From Imbricaverruca yamaguchii (taxonomy: Eukaryota; Arthropoda; Thecostraca; Neoverrucidae): DNA of 64,000 nucleotides. Both the position numbers and the translations under genes were made by a program. A model generated the notes under the pieces. It was not told the DNA's origin. It did not search any database and worked only from the letters and a program-made list of their open reading frames with translations. Shown here piece by piece: positions 35,881-49,100 of this stretch (position 1 is its first letter; each line of letters begins with the position of its first letter). Location: assembly GCA_034440575.1 (NCBI GenBank), contig JAOTOL010001506.1, forward strand, positions 992,501 to 1,056,500, given 5' to 3'.

Positions 35881-36432
35881 TGTCGTTCTTGTAGGCACAT
35901 GAGAGTCTATAGGACCTCGACGTTTGCGTTTTGAGAACCCCGGTTATAATTGCAATGGCTCTGGGCCATCTCACACATATATGCATCCAAGTCTTCATAC
36001 AAACTCAGGCAGACACCATCTCAATCTCTTGTCAACAACGTTCACACACAATCTCCAACTTACACACAGATCGATCTTCAAACATACCAACTCCCATCTC
36101 ACAAGATTACATCTCAACAGTCATACAGCGGTTTCAGACAGTCTCAGGCATACCTCCAAGGGTGAGTCCGGGCGGCTGGCCACCAGCCAGCCGCCTTGCG
36201 GCGTCCACTCAGTAAGAGAGTGAGCGAGAGGGAGAGAGAGAGACCGATCCATCTCGTTCGACGCCTATATAGCCTCAGGGCCATCGCCTGTGGCCCCACG
36301 CCAGAGCTATATCACCGTCACGCGGTTCTGAACTTCCGTGAGCAATGACCGATCGCAATGCTCTACACCAGCGGGTCACACTGTCTGTCTCAAAGACATT
36401 CCGGCAGCTCAGACATGTCTGAGCCTCGGCCC
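35881..36432 (+). repeat. 3' long terminal repeat
   Basis: Direct repeat of 31772-32322, starting TGTCGTTCTTGTAGG after a purine-rich tract. The TG..CA termini are not perfect, so the 3' edge (about 36432) is approximate. Confidence 0.75.
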
Positions 36433-36864
36433 AAAGCTCAAGGCTCAAGCCTCGGCCCAAGGCTGTCATGTGGCTCACCTTTCTGTATCAGAATGTTGAG
36501 ATATTGAAGTAATTTCAAAGATGTCGAAGGTCCGGCGTGTTTACAATGATTGAGTGTAATAGGAATATGAGTGCCAGGTCTATGTTTGTTTGCAGCCTTT
36601 GTGATAGCAAGCACTCGTATCCTATATGACTAGGGGCTCCCCAATACATCCGTCTTAATCTGATCGGACTCTCACGGCTGGTTTTTAATTTACACTGCCA
36701 CATTGCTGCACCGGACATATAAAATATATATTTTGTTCTCAAATTTCCCCTTTCCTCTTACTGGTTCAACGGAAGTGGTCCATTTTTCAAGAGAAGCCAC
36801 ACATGAATGCACACAATTTCATCAGTGGCATGAGTTCATAACCGCGGGAGAGTAATTTTATAAT
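36433..36864. other. Stretch without recognisable gene
   Basis: Begins with short 'gcctcggcccaa' reiterations. Nothing else was recognised. Confidence 0.4.
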
Positions 36865-37170
36865 CAGGGGTAGATCCACGAAATGGCATGGAGGAACATG
36901 TCTGGAGGGGCGTCATTTCTTTGGAGCGGCACCACTGCGAAAGCACCTGGAGGTGCGCCTCTGGATGCAAAATTCGAGGGGGCGGGTTGCACACGGACCT
37001 TCCTGAAAACTCACCATTTTATTTCATAGGGGCGCCTCTGGCTAAAAAGTTTGAACGGGTACACTGGATCCTTTTCAGATGGACGCCTTTTCCTGGCCTG
37101 GGGGACGCCACCTTCCACGTGGGAGGAGGGGGGTACATGCCCTTGGTGCCACAACCTGTATGCACCCTGG
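36865..37170. mobile_element. hAT-like MITE, older copy
   Basis: Starts CAGGGGTAGATCCACG and ends near '..gcaccctgg'. Internal 'ggcgcctctggctaaaa' and 'gtacatgcccttggtgcc' match the copy at 47393-47704. The CAGGGG.GGATCCA terminus is a widespread hAT MITE signature (family knowledge). TSD not visible. Confidence 0.55.
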
Positions 37171-37718
37171 TTGTCATTGCATCGAAATATGTGCCAGTAA
37201 AACAGGAAAAGATGTCAAGGATAATTGTGGGTCCATATATTCTACCATAAAACCATTGTACAATATTGTATGTTTTTCCTGCTACAAGAGGGCAACCTTT
37301 AACATACTTACAGCATTGCTCTATAGTGATCATGAAATCTGGTTCAGTACATCCGACATAAAGCTAAATGTTCATAGGCAGTGCTAAGTAGTGAAACTTG
37401 CTAATTTGAATACCCTTATAAAAATATCATTTTTAGCAATAGGAAATCTGAAAAATGTTAGACATTGAAATTGAATTGAAGCCGCTGAAAATGACATTGC
37501 TTTCTTTTTCTTTTCTGGGGGTGGAGGGGTAGACCCTTCTATCCTATTCACACTTACCGAGTCCATGATTTGTCCCCCCCCCAAAAAAAAAAAAAAATCC
37601 GTGGTTACACCTGTGGGGGGCACACTTCCTATGTTCTAATTCTAACAGTTATATTTTGGGGAGGGCAAACCAACATGAAGTGGCACTTGCCCCATCAAAT
37701 ATATATATATATATATTG
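37171..37718. other. Stretch without gene; homopolymers and a TA microsatellite
   Basis: A C-run followed by an A-run at about 37573-37597 and (TA)n at 37698-37717. The duplicated segment begins directly after the TA repeat. Confidence 0.6.
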
Positions 37719-39864
37719 CCCCAACCATTCTCAGTTCCTTCTTCCTGGATTCTTTCGTATGTTCTGATGCCCCCAATTTTGTGTTCAGAGTAACACCAAA
37801 GTACTTCTCCTGCTGAGTCACCGATAGAACTTGGCCACCGCCATCAAATATGGAGCCTTCATATGCTGCTTACCTTATCTTCATATCTTATCTTTGTATA
37901 GCTAAATAAAGAACCGGTTCAATTAGTTTGATGCCACTTCGAGTCACATTATGAATTTGAACACCACCATCATCAGCAAACTGGAACTGGAGGAGGACGG
38001 CCTTGCCGTCGATTCCGGCTTCGTCGCCTACGAAATGAGGCGTCAATACAGCGCTTGGCTGTCCGACGCCTGAAGCACCGGAGGCGCTCCTGGCCGTTGT
38101 GTCCAGCTCTTGGTTAATCACCATGAGTCGCGGCGGGCGCTGCATGCCACATACGTAGTAGAGGGCGATGCAAACCAGTTCAATTCTGATGTCTGCTTCA
38201 TCGTGGACTCAACCTGCACAGACGACACCAGCATCGTGAGACGCGGGGTGGGCGTCATTGGTAGCCGGCAGCCGAAGCTAGGAGTGTGGCTAGTTGTGTG
38301 AGACGGTGGCTGACTCGAGTTAGGCTGCATGTGCGCATCGGCTGATTGCGCAAGAACTCTGCTCGGCAGAGCGCAGGGACGGACATTTAGGCAGGTCCGC
38401 CATCATGTCACCAGACAGCGATAGGATGTCCACCCTCACACTGCCGGCCATGTGCCACCGTCTCTGCTGTGTGTCGTGTCGTGTCGCTCGGTTCTGCCCT
38501 TTGTAACCGTGTTTGTTGTTGCCACCCTGACCAGGGGCGGACTGGCGGCGCCTCCTGTGTTGCCCGCTCTGGCGGCACTTCGCATTGGTTTCATGCCGCC
38601 CGATCCTGCCGTTTTGTTAACGTGTTTTGCTGTTGCATCTGTGACCACTGACGAGTCGGCGGCGCTCCCTATGTCGGCCCGTCCTGGCGGCACTTGACTC
38701 TGCCGTCGTATCTCCCGGTCCCACTGCCCTGTTCGCGTGTTTTGCTTCTGACGCTGTGACCAGGGGCAGACAGCCTGCGCTTCTTACGATGGCCCGTCCC
38801 TGCGGCACTTGACACTGCTACCGGCTCTGGTACTGCTATGAAACAGGTGTGGCGACATGTCATTTCATTGTTGCTCATGAGGCCTATGATCATTGATTTG
38901 AAAGAACGATATGCAAAGTCTCTTTGCTCCATGAACTTCGATTGTGATCCTTCATTCATGCTCTGAATCGGAAACAGGACATAAGCCGACCAGGTCGACT
39001 ACGCGGACGTGCAGAAGCGTTTTGAATCATCCAGATCTAGTTCTGAACGTATTGCTAGGGAATGCCGCCAATACGTGCCTGACCGCTTTTAGCGCCCCAT
39101 GTCTGACCGGTTTCCAGTCCATCCGCCGAATGTAACTTCCGAACTAGAGTGAAATTTTACATACTTTTGGGATGGGTCAACCCCCGCTTACGACTGGCAT
39201 GAGCCCACCTCCCACAATCCATATTTTAACGTGTGGCGCTAATGGGTCCTCTCGACTGAAGGCCTTCCTGTTACCTCCAGGCGTTGCGTCCCCCAAATCG
39301 TTTTCTGGAAGTTCCACCCATGTTACTGAGCTGGTACGGAGATTCACAGATGCCCCCATAAAAGGAGTGTCTACCTCTCACGTGCTCCCTATGGTCCTGT
39401 CGATCTAAAAAAAGAAACGATTGTCCCCTTCCTTGCCTCCTATGTCAGGGGCACTGCCGTGTATAGAAGGGTTAAAAGTCCTTTCGGTCAATTAATCTCG
39501 GCATGCAGCACCATAAGCCCAATGCTAAATTTGATGTAAATTGAGGGACTCGACCCCCACCCACCCGCCACCTGATTCCATCATGGCGACGACCACAATT
39601 CAGATACGTCCTTACGGCATTTCGTCGCGATAAGATGCCAATTCTCTGACATATTTGACCTATGCTACCTCGCTTTGTACGTTCTTCCGGGTATAATATG
39701 TGTATAAAAGGTATTGGAGATTCCTTCCGGGACTATGACGCTCTAGGTTTTGCACCTGCACCCCTTAAATCCTCATTTTATCCACCGCACTATGCATACG
39801 CTGCGTATATTCGGCAGCGTGTTAGCGGCTTGGCCCGTATTGAGTTGGCACCCCTGATGACGTC

Positions 39865-42562
39865 CTATAGTGTGTGTGTGTATGTGTGTTTGGCCAGCCT
39901 GCCACTGTGTGGTGATGTCGACTGTTTCCGGGGGGGTTGTGGTGTCAGTATTTTGTGTTGTTATTTGTTGGGGTTGAAAGGGTATGAGGAGTAATGTGGT
40001 GGGGATGAGAGGAAGCGAAGAAGATTATAGTTGTCTTGTAGAGGCGAGTTGTGAGAGAGTTGAGACGATTTGAAGAATGGCGCGTGGACGGAGGAGAAGT
40101 TGAGACGTCTTGTAGGCAGATGAGGTAGTAGTCGAAGCTGAGTTGGTGCAGGAGAACAGAGTTTGCCAGTCCGGTCGGTGCCATGGGGCGGGGTGCAGTT
40201 GCAGGGTTGGGGTCGGGTCATCGCCAGAATTGATTTTACAATGCAAGAACTTTAGCAGTTAGTACATATCACGTGAGGTTAGTTTTTTGTTTCTTTATCT
40301 TTTTTTATTGATTTTCTGTTTGTCTTTTTTAAACTTATATTTTCATTTCCTCCATTTTGTAGATTTTCTGTTTTCCTTTTTCAACATATCTTTTCATTTT
40401 TTTATCTCATAGTTCGTGCATCAGGCGTGTGATAGAGAGAAAGTGGAAGAGGTGCTCGTGTAATGTTGGATGGTCGTCGTTGAGAAGTGTCGTGATGCTT
40501 AGTGGGATGTTGTTCATGTTACAGTAATTTGTGATGGGTTGTCTTTCTGTGTTGTATTTGGTGCAGTGTATGAGTATGTGTTTAATTGTGAGTGCTCATT
40601 AACATGTTGTGCATTGTGGTCGTGGGAGTTGTCGTAAGAGGTATGAGTGCGTGAGTGCAGTGTGTCCGAGACGTAAGCGTGTTAGTGTGGGTTCTTTTTG
40701 TGTATTGTTTTGGTTAATGGTGTGCCAGAGTTCGCGTTTTGGGTGTATTTTGTGTAGTTGCGTGAGTGTTGTGCCCCATGTTTGTTGAATGTCTTTGTTG
40801 ATTGCCTGGCATATTGTGGGGTAGTAGTCTGATTGTGAAAGTGGGCAGGGTGTGGTTTGTTGTAGTGTTGTGGCTATGTTGGCTTCGGTGTCTTCGTGTT
40901 CGTTGCCGTGTATGTTTGTGTGACTTGGGATCCAGAGTAGTGTTGGTCGTTGTGGTAGAGTGAGTTGTTTGTGGATGTGTAGTATTTTTGGGTATGAGGG
41001 GGTGTTTGTATTTGGTGTGGGGTGTTACGCTCTGTGATGCTGATTTTGCGTCTGTGGCTATGATGTTGTGTTCAATTTTGGTGTTGTAGATGGTGCAGTA
41101 TGCCGAGAAGATTGCGAATAATTCCGCTGTGTATGTGGATGCTGTGTCATGCAGACGGGCATGAAGGATGACACGCGGCGGTGCTGCGTTGGGGTACAGC
41201 ACCGCCGCTGTCCCCGTCTGCTGTGTGTGTGATTTTGACCCGTCCGTGTAGATGATGTTGTGGTTTGGATGTTGAGCTTTAAAGTGGAGGAATAATTGGT
41301 GCATTTCTGTGTCTGTGTAGGTGTGTTTTGGCTTGTCGATGAGGAGGTGGAGGAGGTGTGTTGTGGGTGATTGGTGTTTCCACCATGCAGTGGGTGGTGG
41401 GAGTGCTTTTGCTGTGGGAAGTGTGATGTGTAATCTATTTGCGTGTTGGTGGATGCGGCAGCCTATTGTTGTTTGATTCGTGATGCGTTCATTAGTTGTT
41501 GTTTGTGTTGGGTGCGGAGTTGTAATGCTTGGGTGCATTGGTGTTGTGCGATGAGTTGTGTTTTGTAGTGATATCTTAACAGTGTTTCTGTGCGTCTGTG
41601 CTTCAGTTCGGGTATGTGGTTATATATGTGAAGAGCGAAAGAAGGCGAAGTGGTGTATGCTCCTGTGGCTATTCGTAAAGATTGGCGTTGTAGAGAATCT
41701 ATGATTTTGAGGCTTGATTTAGTCGCATTTTCGAAGAGTGGGGATCCGTATTCCAAAATTAGCCGAATGATTGATTTGTAAAGAGCTAAGAGTGTGTTTC
41801 TGTCGGATCCCCAGTTTGTTCCGGATATTGCTCGAATGATGTTTATTCTTTTTGATGCGCGTTTTTGGATGTCTAAGATATGTGGACGGAAAGTGAGTTT
41901 TGGGTCTAAAGTGATGCCTATAAATTGTGTTCTGGTGACGAATGGGATGGGAGTGTGGTCTAATTTTAGTGGTGGTAAGTCCGTGTATTTGTGGTAGCCG
42001 AAAATCATGCATTTTGATTTGTGTGGTGCAATGTGTAGGTTTACGGTGGCGAGTTTGCTATGTAGTTGTATTAATGTGGTTTGTAGCGTTCCTAGTGCGT
42101 TTTGTGGTGTTTCGTGTGATGTCCATATAACTATATCGTCGGCATATATTGCAATTTTGGCCGGAAGGTTGTCTGGGATGACTTAATTTAGACTTAAAAT
42201 GAAGGGTAAGGGGCTAAGGACAGATCCTTGCATCAGTCCGATTGTGGGGAATTTTGTGTCTGACATGTGGGATCCAAATTTGACTTGAAATAAGCGATTT
42301 AGAAGATAGAAGTGAAGATAGTATTGTAGTCTGCCCTGTATATCTATGTTGTGTAGGTGTTGTAGTAGTGCTGTTATGTCGATGGTATCGTAAGCTTGTT
42401 TGAAGTCCAGGAAGACGGCGAGAGTGGAGCGTTTCCCTGCCGCCGCTTCCTGGATGTGTGTGACAAGGTAAGTGGGGTTATCTAGGCATGAGCGATTAGG
42501 AAGAAAATCCGATTGAATAGGAAAGATAAGTTTTTGTGTTTGGATGATATAAAGAAGGCGTT
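39865..42562 (-). mobile_element. I-like LINE with RNase H, 5' truncated
   Basis: A minus-strand insertion with a 7-bp target duplication TGACGTC (39858-39864 and 42563-42569). The empty site is seen in the duplicate (..gatgacgtcatataagg at about 15597). The 3' end is a CA-rich tail (plus-strand tgtgtgtgtgtatgtg). Coding covers the RT C-terminal half and RNase H; the endonuclease and ORF1 are lost by truncation. An RNase H domain after RT points to I-group clades (I, LOA, Ingi and relatives). Confidence 0.85.
40714..42562 (-). pseudogene. RT-RNase H remnant of the I-like LINE
   Basis: RT: QSDFLPNRSCLDNP, VFLDFKQAYDTID (motif A), GLMQGSVLSPLPFIL (motif B), then a stop at 42183-42185, then IYADDIVIW (motif C, about 42140), then KCMIFGYHK and FIGITLDPKLTF. 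RNase H: NIIYTDGSKS (catalytic Asp), TAELFAIFSAY (Glu) and IIATDAKSA (Asp). The His-rich C-terminus is repetitive and frame-shifted. Breaks: the stop at 42183, a frame change at about 41460-41540, and a degraded C-terminus. Not active. Confidence 0.85.
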
Positions 42563-42637
42563 TGACGTCATATAAGGACCTGCGCAGAAAGCTGCACAGT
42601 GGGGATGACTCCACCTTGTATATTTCGCCTTGGTTGC

Positions 42638-43041
42638 GCTCCCTACACAGGCTATTTATTCCCTTCTTACTGGGTCTCAGATGTATCTTCTGAATACAGC
42701 GTTAGTGTATTATGAAAAACAAATGTGATAATTTATTTTTGTTTTGCATTATTCAGTGCCTGATGATTTCCATTGAATCAAACTATACGCAATTTGAATA
42801 TAGCAATTTCAAGTCTACTTCAAATATGTGAGCCAAAGTGGCGCATAGCATTCATTCATGATTTAAGATTAATGTGTGCGAAGTAGCGTGGTGCGTGTAG
42901 GTGCATGCCGTCCTCGCATTTTTAAGAGTATATTTAACTTCTTAATCTCTCACCATATACAGAGCGTGCAATTGGACAAACAATCGTATTTTTGGAAGGG
43001 GTTGTCCCGGAACTGGAGACATTGGTTACAAGAAAAGTGGC
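42638..43041 (+). other. 5' flank of NTF2
   Basis: About 400 bp between the duplicated segment and the start codon. No clear TATA box or upstream exon was assigned. The 5' UTR must lie here or in an unseen upstream exon. Confidence 0.4.
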
Positions 43042-43149
43042 ATGACGCTGAACCCTCAGTACCGTGCCATTGGCGAGCAGTTTGCCAAGCAGTACTATAC
43101 ACTGTTTGATGATCCGGCATGTAGAGCTCAACTGATCAGCCTCTACAGT
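43042..43149 (+). CDS. NUTF2: NTF2 coding exon 1 (residues 1-36)
   Basis: ATG in context GTGGCATGA. Encodes the first helix and the LFDDPACRAQ loop, and ends ..LYS before donor AGT|GTGAGT. The start is fixed by family homology (NPQY near the N-terminus). Confidence 0.93.
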
Positions 43150-46100
43150 GTGAGTATTTGTTTGTGTTTTTTTTTTGTTTGTTGATATTTTGTACCGTTT
43201 TTCATCGTTTTCTGAATTTTATTCCCATATCTTTTGAAGTAGCAAGATCTTCAGACTGTGCATTGTCTCTGCCAATGACAGTGAAGGAGGATATATATGG
43301 ACATCATAGCCCTGCATTGGGGGTATATTTTGAGATCCAGGTAGATGTTTAATTTTAAAAAATACTATCCTTTTTTATGTGATTATGGTCATGCAACCAC
43401 TAATTTTCTCTGAAAAATGATTACTTTTAAGTCAGCAGCAGTTGATACAATTGATAACATCATAGGCACCTACCTTCATGCTATGGTCACAGCTGTGGCT
43501 CATTCATTTTCTCCTCAGCATATGACTGGGATTGGGGCTTATAAGGCTTAGATGTTTTGATGAGGAAGTTGTGAATTTAACAGCCCTGAAATTCCTTTAA
43601 AATGAATACCTTCCTAGATATTGCCACAAATACTTAATGTTCATGCCCAATTGCTGTACTCACTCTTTTATGAAGCACCAGAACTACTCAATATTTTGGG
43701 TATGAACACCACTGTTAATAATAAGAAAATTGCATATGAATTTACTGTTACTGCATAGTATAATATAACCTAATGCAGCCTAACCTAACCTAGCTGGAAA
43801 ATCAGAATCATCCAAAACAAATTTGTCTGCCATGACGTGATACAATATATGCAACATTAACAGCACTGCCTTTATTGATGACACAATTGCAAGGAACTCT
43901 CGACCTTGGGTGAAGGGTGCTTGATCATGCCAGGCTGCAAGTGTTCCTTCTCTGAAATGAATGTCCAATTGAGGCAAAAACATGGTGTTTTCTGTGTCTA
44001 AGAGTATCAAATTGAGTGCATGAAGTGTTCAACTTCTTATTTTTTATTTCTGTGACACACCAGGTATGGATAACTATGCACTATGGGCTATATATGTGGA
44101 ATGAAGATTATGATAATGTGTTTCTTTGCCAACTGAAAAGTAATCATTTTTGGAGAAAATGTGTGGTCACATTGTCTTAAACATGTAAAAAGCATCATAT
44201 TTAAAAAATCACAAAGGACAACATTTACCTTGATCTCCAGATTTCCACATTGTGAACATTGAACTATATCTACCAGTATTATTGTCATTCAGGGTGTTCA
44301 TGATGAATGTTTTGGAAACATTTAACTCCATTAGGCTCTCCTAAACCACAATAACTAACTTCATTAGGCAAACAAAGAGGTTAGACAGAGGTTATGTTAA
44401 ATTGCTCTCAGGTTGCAAGAAGCACATTAATAATATAGGTGCTCAAAGAATAGGTAAATCCAAGCTTTTGGGTAATATTTGATTTGTTAACAATTCCATT
44501 TTCCAGTGCATTCTTTATGAATTTGGTTTACATGATGTGGCCATATATGTCATCTGAAAATGCTTTCTTTTTGGTTGGAGACAAAATAGCACCAACAATT
44601 ATGTTGTCAGTCTGGTAATTTGGCATTCAAAATAGGTGATGTGTCTTGAACAGACATACAGCTCTACCTATTGGGTGTAGAAACCATGTGTATAATCTCT
44701 CTCACAGAGATTGCATGCTGCCATTGCCTATGCTCATCTGAAGATGACATTACACCCTCCAGATTAGGTTTTCCCTTTTGAGTAGACAATTCAAAACAAG
44801 TATGTTATGAAAATATCGGGTGGTTTATTTTCTTCAAAATTTTCAAATGAAAAACCTGGCATACCTTAACTTAACTGACTATAAACTGGTTTTTAGGAAG
44901 AAACAATTTTTTGGGGGGCAAGGGGAAAATTTGGACAAATTTTCCACCATAAAAGTAGGTATTATTTTTACCACCTTTAATGTGGTAGCAAGAAAGGGTT
45001 AACACATATTTGCCTCCAGAAAGCAAACAAATTGGTTAGGTTTGGTTTGGATAGATTAGTTTATATTATTTTAAGCTGGAGAATTTTGAATACAATGATT
45101 TCTTTTTAAAATGTGATTTTTTTTCTTTGATGCAGCTCATGTTAGGCTAGGTGTGATTGAGTTAGGTTTTCCATTTGGAAAAGTTTAAGAACACAAATTG
45201 CTTGATGTTCTTAAAAACACATTTGTTTTCTTCAAAAGGATGTTAGGATATGTACTGTTGCATTTGTGTTTTATTTGTGAAGCATTTCTATTCATGCTAT
45301 GCTACCTAACTTGAAGACCATTTGTGGAGTTGTTTTGCTCAGAAACTAAAAAGTAAGTATTTCCACAGAAAATGAATGGTTTATAATCTTAGTCAGATTC
45401 ATAAACATTGTATTGGAAGGGTAAATTCCAAGAATTCATAAAACGCTTTGAAGCACAAATTTACGGCATGAGCTAACACAAGCTGCTTTTGGAGAAAAAT
45501 AATTTCGGATTTTTTAAAGGGTGTTTTGAGAAAAATTCGAACTTAAGAACCTAAACTAATTGAACCTAACCAAACCTAATCCATGTGTGTGTTTTCTGAA
45601 GGCAAATGCATGTGAAACTTGTCTTGTTACCACCTTAAAGCACAATAATACCAATGATTGTTCATTGGTTGGATATCCAATTCTTTTTATATCTAATTTT
45701 GTCAGAAGTCCTTGAAGGGATAGAGCTGGAGAGCTGCAATTCTGATGCCTATATTACCGAGATTTTCCTAGTCTGCATGTTCTGCATTACTCATTCCTGT
45801 TCTCTCTGGGAATATGATGTAGCCACAGAGGTTTATTCTTTGAGCTCCATCTCAAGATTGTAAGTGTGTACTGCTGCTGGTCATTTCCAAAGATCTTCCA
45901 ATGATCTCACTCCACTCTCCACTCACTCACTCCACTCAATGATCTCCCTTGCTTCACTGTGAGCCAAACATTTTAGAAGGTGGAGCTTCACTGAGTCATC
46001 CTCTTCATGGCATCATGAGCACTCTGCACTATGTTTTGCATGTATTTTCTTTTGGTAATCTCCCAATGATCATCTTTTGGTAATCTCCCAATGGGCACCA

Positions 46101-49100
46101 GTTCAACCTTAGCCTAGCTAAGGTGATTCTACCCTTTCTGGAGAGCAATGCTTCTTATGGGCTTATATCTGGAGGTTCTCGATCCAGGAGTCTGGGCAAC
46201 TCCACTTGTCCTACTGTGTATCTTGCTATGGATATGTGGATATCTATCTTTGAGCTTGCTATTTATTCTTCACCTGTATTGAGCTGTGTAGGAGATCAAT
46301 TTCTGAAGGCCCTTGCTGGGGTATTTTTCATTCTCCTTGGCAGTTCAGGTTTGTCCATGAGCATGTGTAGAGGGTGTCTGGTGATTTGCATGCTTGTCAT
46401 GAACTGGGCACTTATCATGTTTCTGTGGTCAGCCAGCTTGAGTATTTTGGTCTATCTGTGGATGCCATCAACTATTGTCATGTGAGTACAACCAGTGATC
46501 ACTCTCAAGCATTGGTTCAGTATTGTGTGCATTCTGTTCAAGCTTGTGGCACTCACCACTGGCTGCCAAGCAGTGCAGCATAGTAGAGAGAAGGCTGGAC
46601 AAACTGTATAGATACAAGCTGTCCTTTGACCATCCGAAGGTCGTCCCCCTGTATGGTTTTAAGATGTTAACTTTCTTGCTCATATTTTGCAAGCTATCTC
46701 TGTATGCTTGTTAGAGCTTATTTTGCACACAAACGTTAACCCAAGGATCATTGAAAATGTATACAATGATAGTCTTTGTCCTCCCATAAAGGCCTTTGAA
46801 TGGTGGTTATACTCACTATTGACTGCAGTGACCATTAACTTTGTAAAGGACGACTGGAGTTTTTTTTACTACTAAGCCGTCTTCTCAGTTTGTCTAAATA
46901 CCCATGCATTTTCTGTTCAGGAAATTCAATTCAGTTTTCTATGCAGATGATTAGCTCAGTGTGTTCATGTGTTTGTCTTGCATACCAGTGGTGGGTGGTT
47001 TGAATCTGGGTGTGGATCATTTTTTAGCCTGATCACAGTCAACAGTCATTCATGGTCAGGTCTGTATGTTCATGTTGCACTTGATTACTAGCTTATTGTA
47101 TGCTATCATATAATTTACCTGAAACATTAATATTTATGTATATTAGTAAGAAGGAAAAATACCAGATTAAAGCCTAATCATGCAATCAATGTCTATCCTC
47201 ATCTCCAGAATCATGGGCGCTAAATGACCTAGTAGTCGGCGCGCCCTTAAACCCAAATAATCAATCAATCAATCATTTCCAGAATCAAGAGGGGAGGTAA
47301 ACAGATGGCTGTATAATGTTAACATTTATAAAGTTTAGGGAATGTGGAACCTCATCCCCCCACTGTTGAAACACTCATTATAGCCAAGCTATCAGGGGTG
47401 GATCCAGTAATTGTCATTGGGGCACATATCTAGAGGATACCACTGGAAAGGTAGTTATAAGGTGCCTCTGGTGGGAAAATTTGGGGAGGGAGATGTGCAC
47501 TCAGCATTTTTTGGAGTCTTTTTCTTGTGCAGGAGTGTTTGGCTGAAAAATGCAGAGGGTGCCTTTTCTTTCAAGGGGGCACCTTTTTCACTTAAATGGG
47601 TCCTCTGGTTGACAAAATTTGATGGTAGTGCACTCAAGCCCTCCTGGAAGGGTATGACCTTCCGTGGGGGGGGATGTCTCTGGTGCCCCTTGCATCCACC
47701 CTCGTAAGCTAAGCAATATAGCAAGGGAACTAATTGTGAATGATGTCATACACAACCAGCCCATCAACAACTTTATTGATGAGGCAGTGTCAACAAACAG
47801 ATGTGTATTGAGTGTACTGTCTCTGCACAAAGTATGTACCAACCATATATAGGGTGATGACATACTGTTGGTACAACCCATACACACAATCATCACAGAC
47901 TGCCTTAACAATTTTGTTATAAAAGGTAATATAGCCTAACCTAGTAAAATAACTCATGGAAGGAAGTAAGCAGTGACAAATTGGAAAATGTCATACCATT
48001 TTTGTTCTCCTTTTTGCAATTTCATAACCATGATCAAACTTAGTCCATGTTTCAAACCTAATGGCCACGTTTGTCCTGAAGTATCAACATGTTTGCTTCC
48101 CAAACTGAAAGGTCCTGTGACAAAACTTCCCGTGCATGTACGGCGCACCGTGACCCGATGCTTAGTCGCATATCATCTGCGTGTCCGTTGGCGCTAAGAG
48201 CTGGTGGACACAAGTTACGACCGGTCCACACAGTTTCTCCTGGAAGCAACGTGATGCCTGGTGGGTCATCTTCCTGCTGCAACGCGGAACTCCCACCTGC
48301 CCGGGCACGTTTAGCACTCGAGACGCATTTTACGAGCTATATACAATCCAACTTTGACCATTCCCTCTGTGCCTTTGCTATATACGTCTGTATTAACTTC
48401 AAATACGTCCGTTTTCAGCCAGATCAGAGCCTAATGAGCTTTGAAGGTACTCAGCACCAAGGCGCCCAGAAAATCATGGAAAAATTTTCTGTAAGTATTT
48501 AAATCGTTATGTAACTATCATGTGGCCTGATTCATGTCATCCTGGTGAATTGAGTGAAACACTAATTTCAGCACTATTTATCTTATGAATGGGTTGCAGA
48601 ACATTGGTTGGTTGGTTAGTGTCTTAAGCATGTTTGTCTCAAGTTTACCTTTATATAAGATCTCATAATTCAGGACATGCTATTCTGTCGTGGCGTCATT
48701 GTGTGCAGTGTATGCCATGCAGTGCACAGACAATATACTGCACTTGACGCATATCTACTACGCATTTTGTAGGGAAGCTCCTAAGCGTGGCAGCTTCTTG
48801 GAACGCAAGATAGTGTGGAGTTTTGAACCTCGCACCGCGATAGCCACCAAAAGTTTAGCTATCCGCTGCATATACATATTGTGCAACGAATACACTGTTT
48901 ACGATGTAAACGGCGGGCAAACAGCGACTCGCACGCTACGCAGATTAAGCGTTCAGACAGTTATCAGAGACAGACCGGCGACCGAAATTATTCAAATTTA
49001 GGAAGAAAACGACAGTCGTTTAAATGCCACGCATGTGACCAGCGCAGCGCCCAGCAGCAATCAGACGTGTTCGACCGACGAGTCCCCTCTGGGGCTGCAG

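Larger units (their letters stand above)
31772..36432 (+). mobile_element. LTR retroelement without recognisable coding
   Basis: Two direct repeats of about 550 bp enclose a 3.5-kb interior. A purine-rich 'tgtagggaag' lies directly before the downstream repeat (35871-35880) and fits a polypurine tract, which sets the plus orientation. A primer-binding site is not convincing (a TGGCGACAG lies about 20 bp past the first repeat). No gag, RT or integrase motifs were found in any frame, so this resembles a large non-autonomous LTR element. Target duplications were not identified. Confidence 0.65.
37719..42637. repeat. Duplicated segment, copy 2
   Basis: 37719-38850 matches 11857-12972 and 38858-39864 plus 42563-42637 matches 14621-15668. 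It starts with a CR1 fragment (37719-37872, minus) and carries the 115-bp array and the TATA-like block. It is split by an I-like LINE at 39865-42562 and lacks the 1.65-kb interval of copy 1. Its right edge is about 400 bp upstream of the NTF2 start codon. Confidence 0.8.
43150..48418 (+). other. NTF2 intron 1
   Basis: 5269 bp, GTGAGT..TTTTCAG. AT-rich with many degenerate TAACC/TTAGG motifs. Holds a SINE (46944-47275) and a hAT-like MITE (47393-47704). No other gene was recognised. Confidence 0.85.

Noticed and set aside
43755..45600. Interstitial telomere (CCTAA/TTAGG)n
   Set aside because: Only scattered, degenerate one- to three-unit motifs, with no array.
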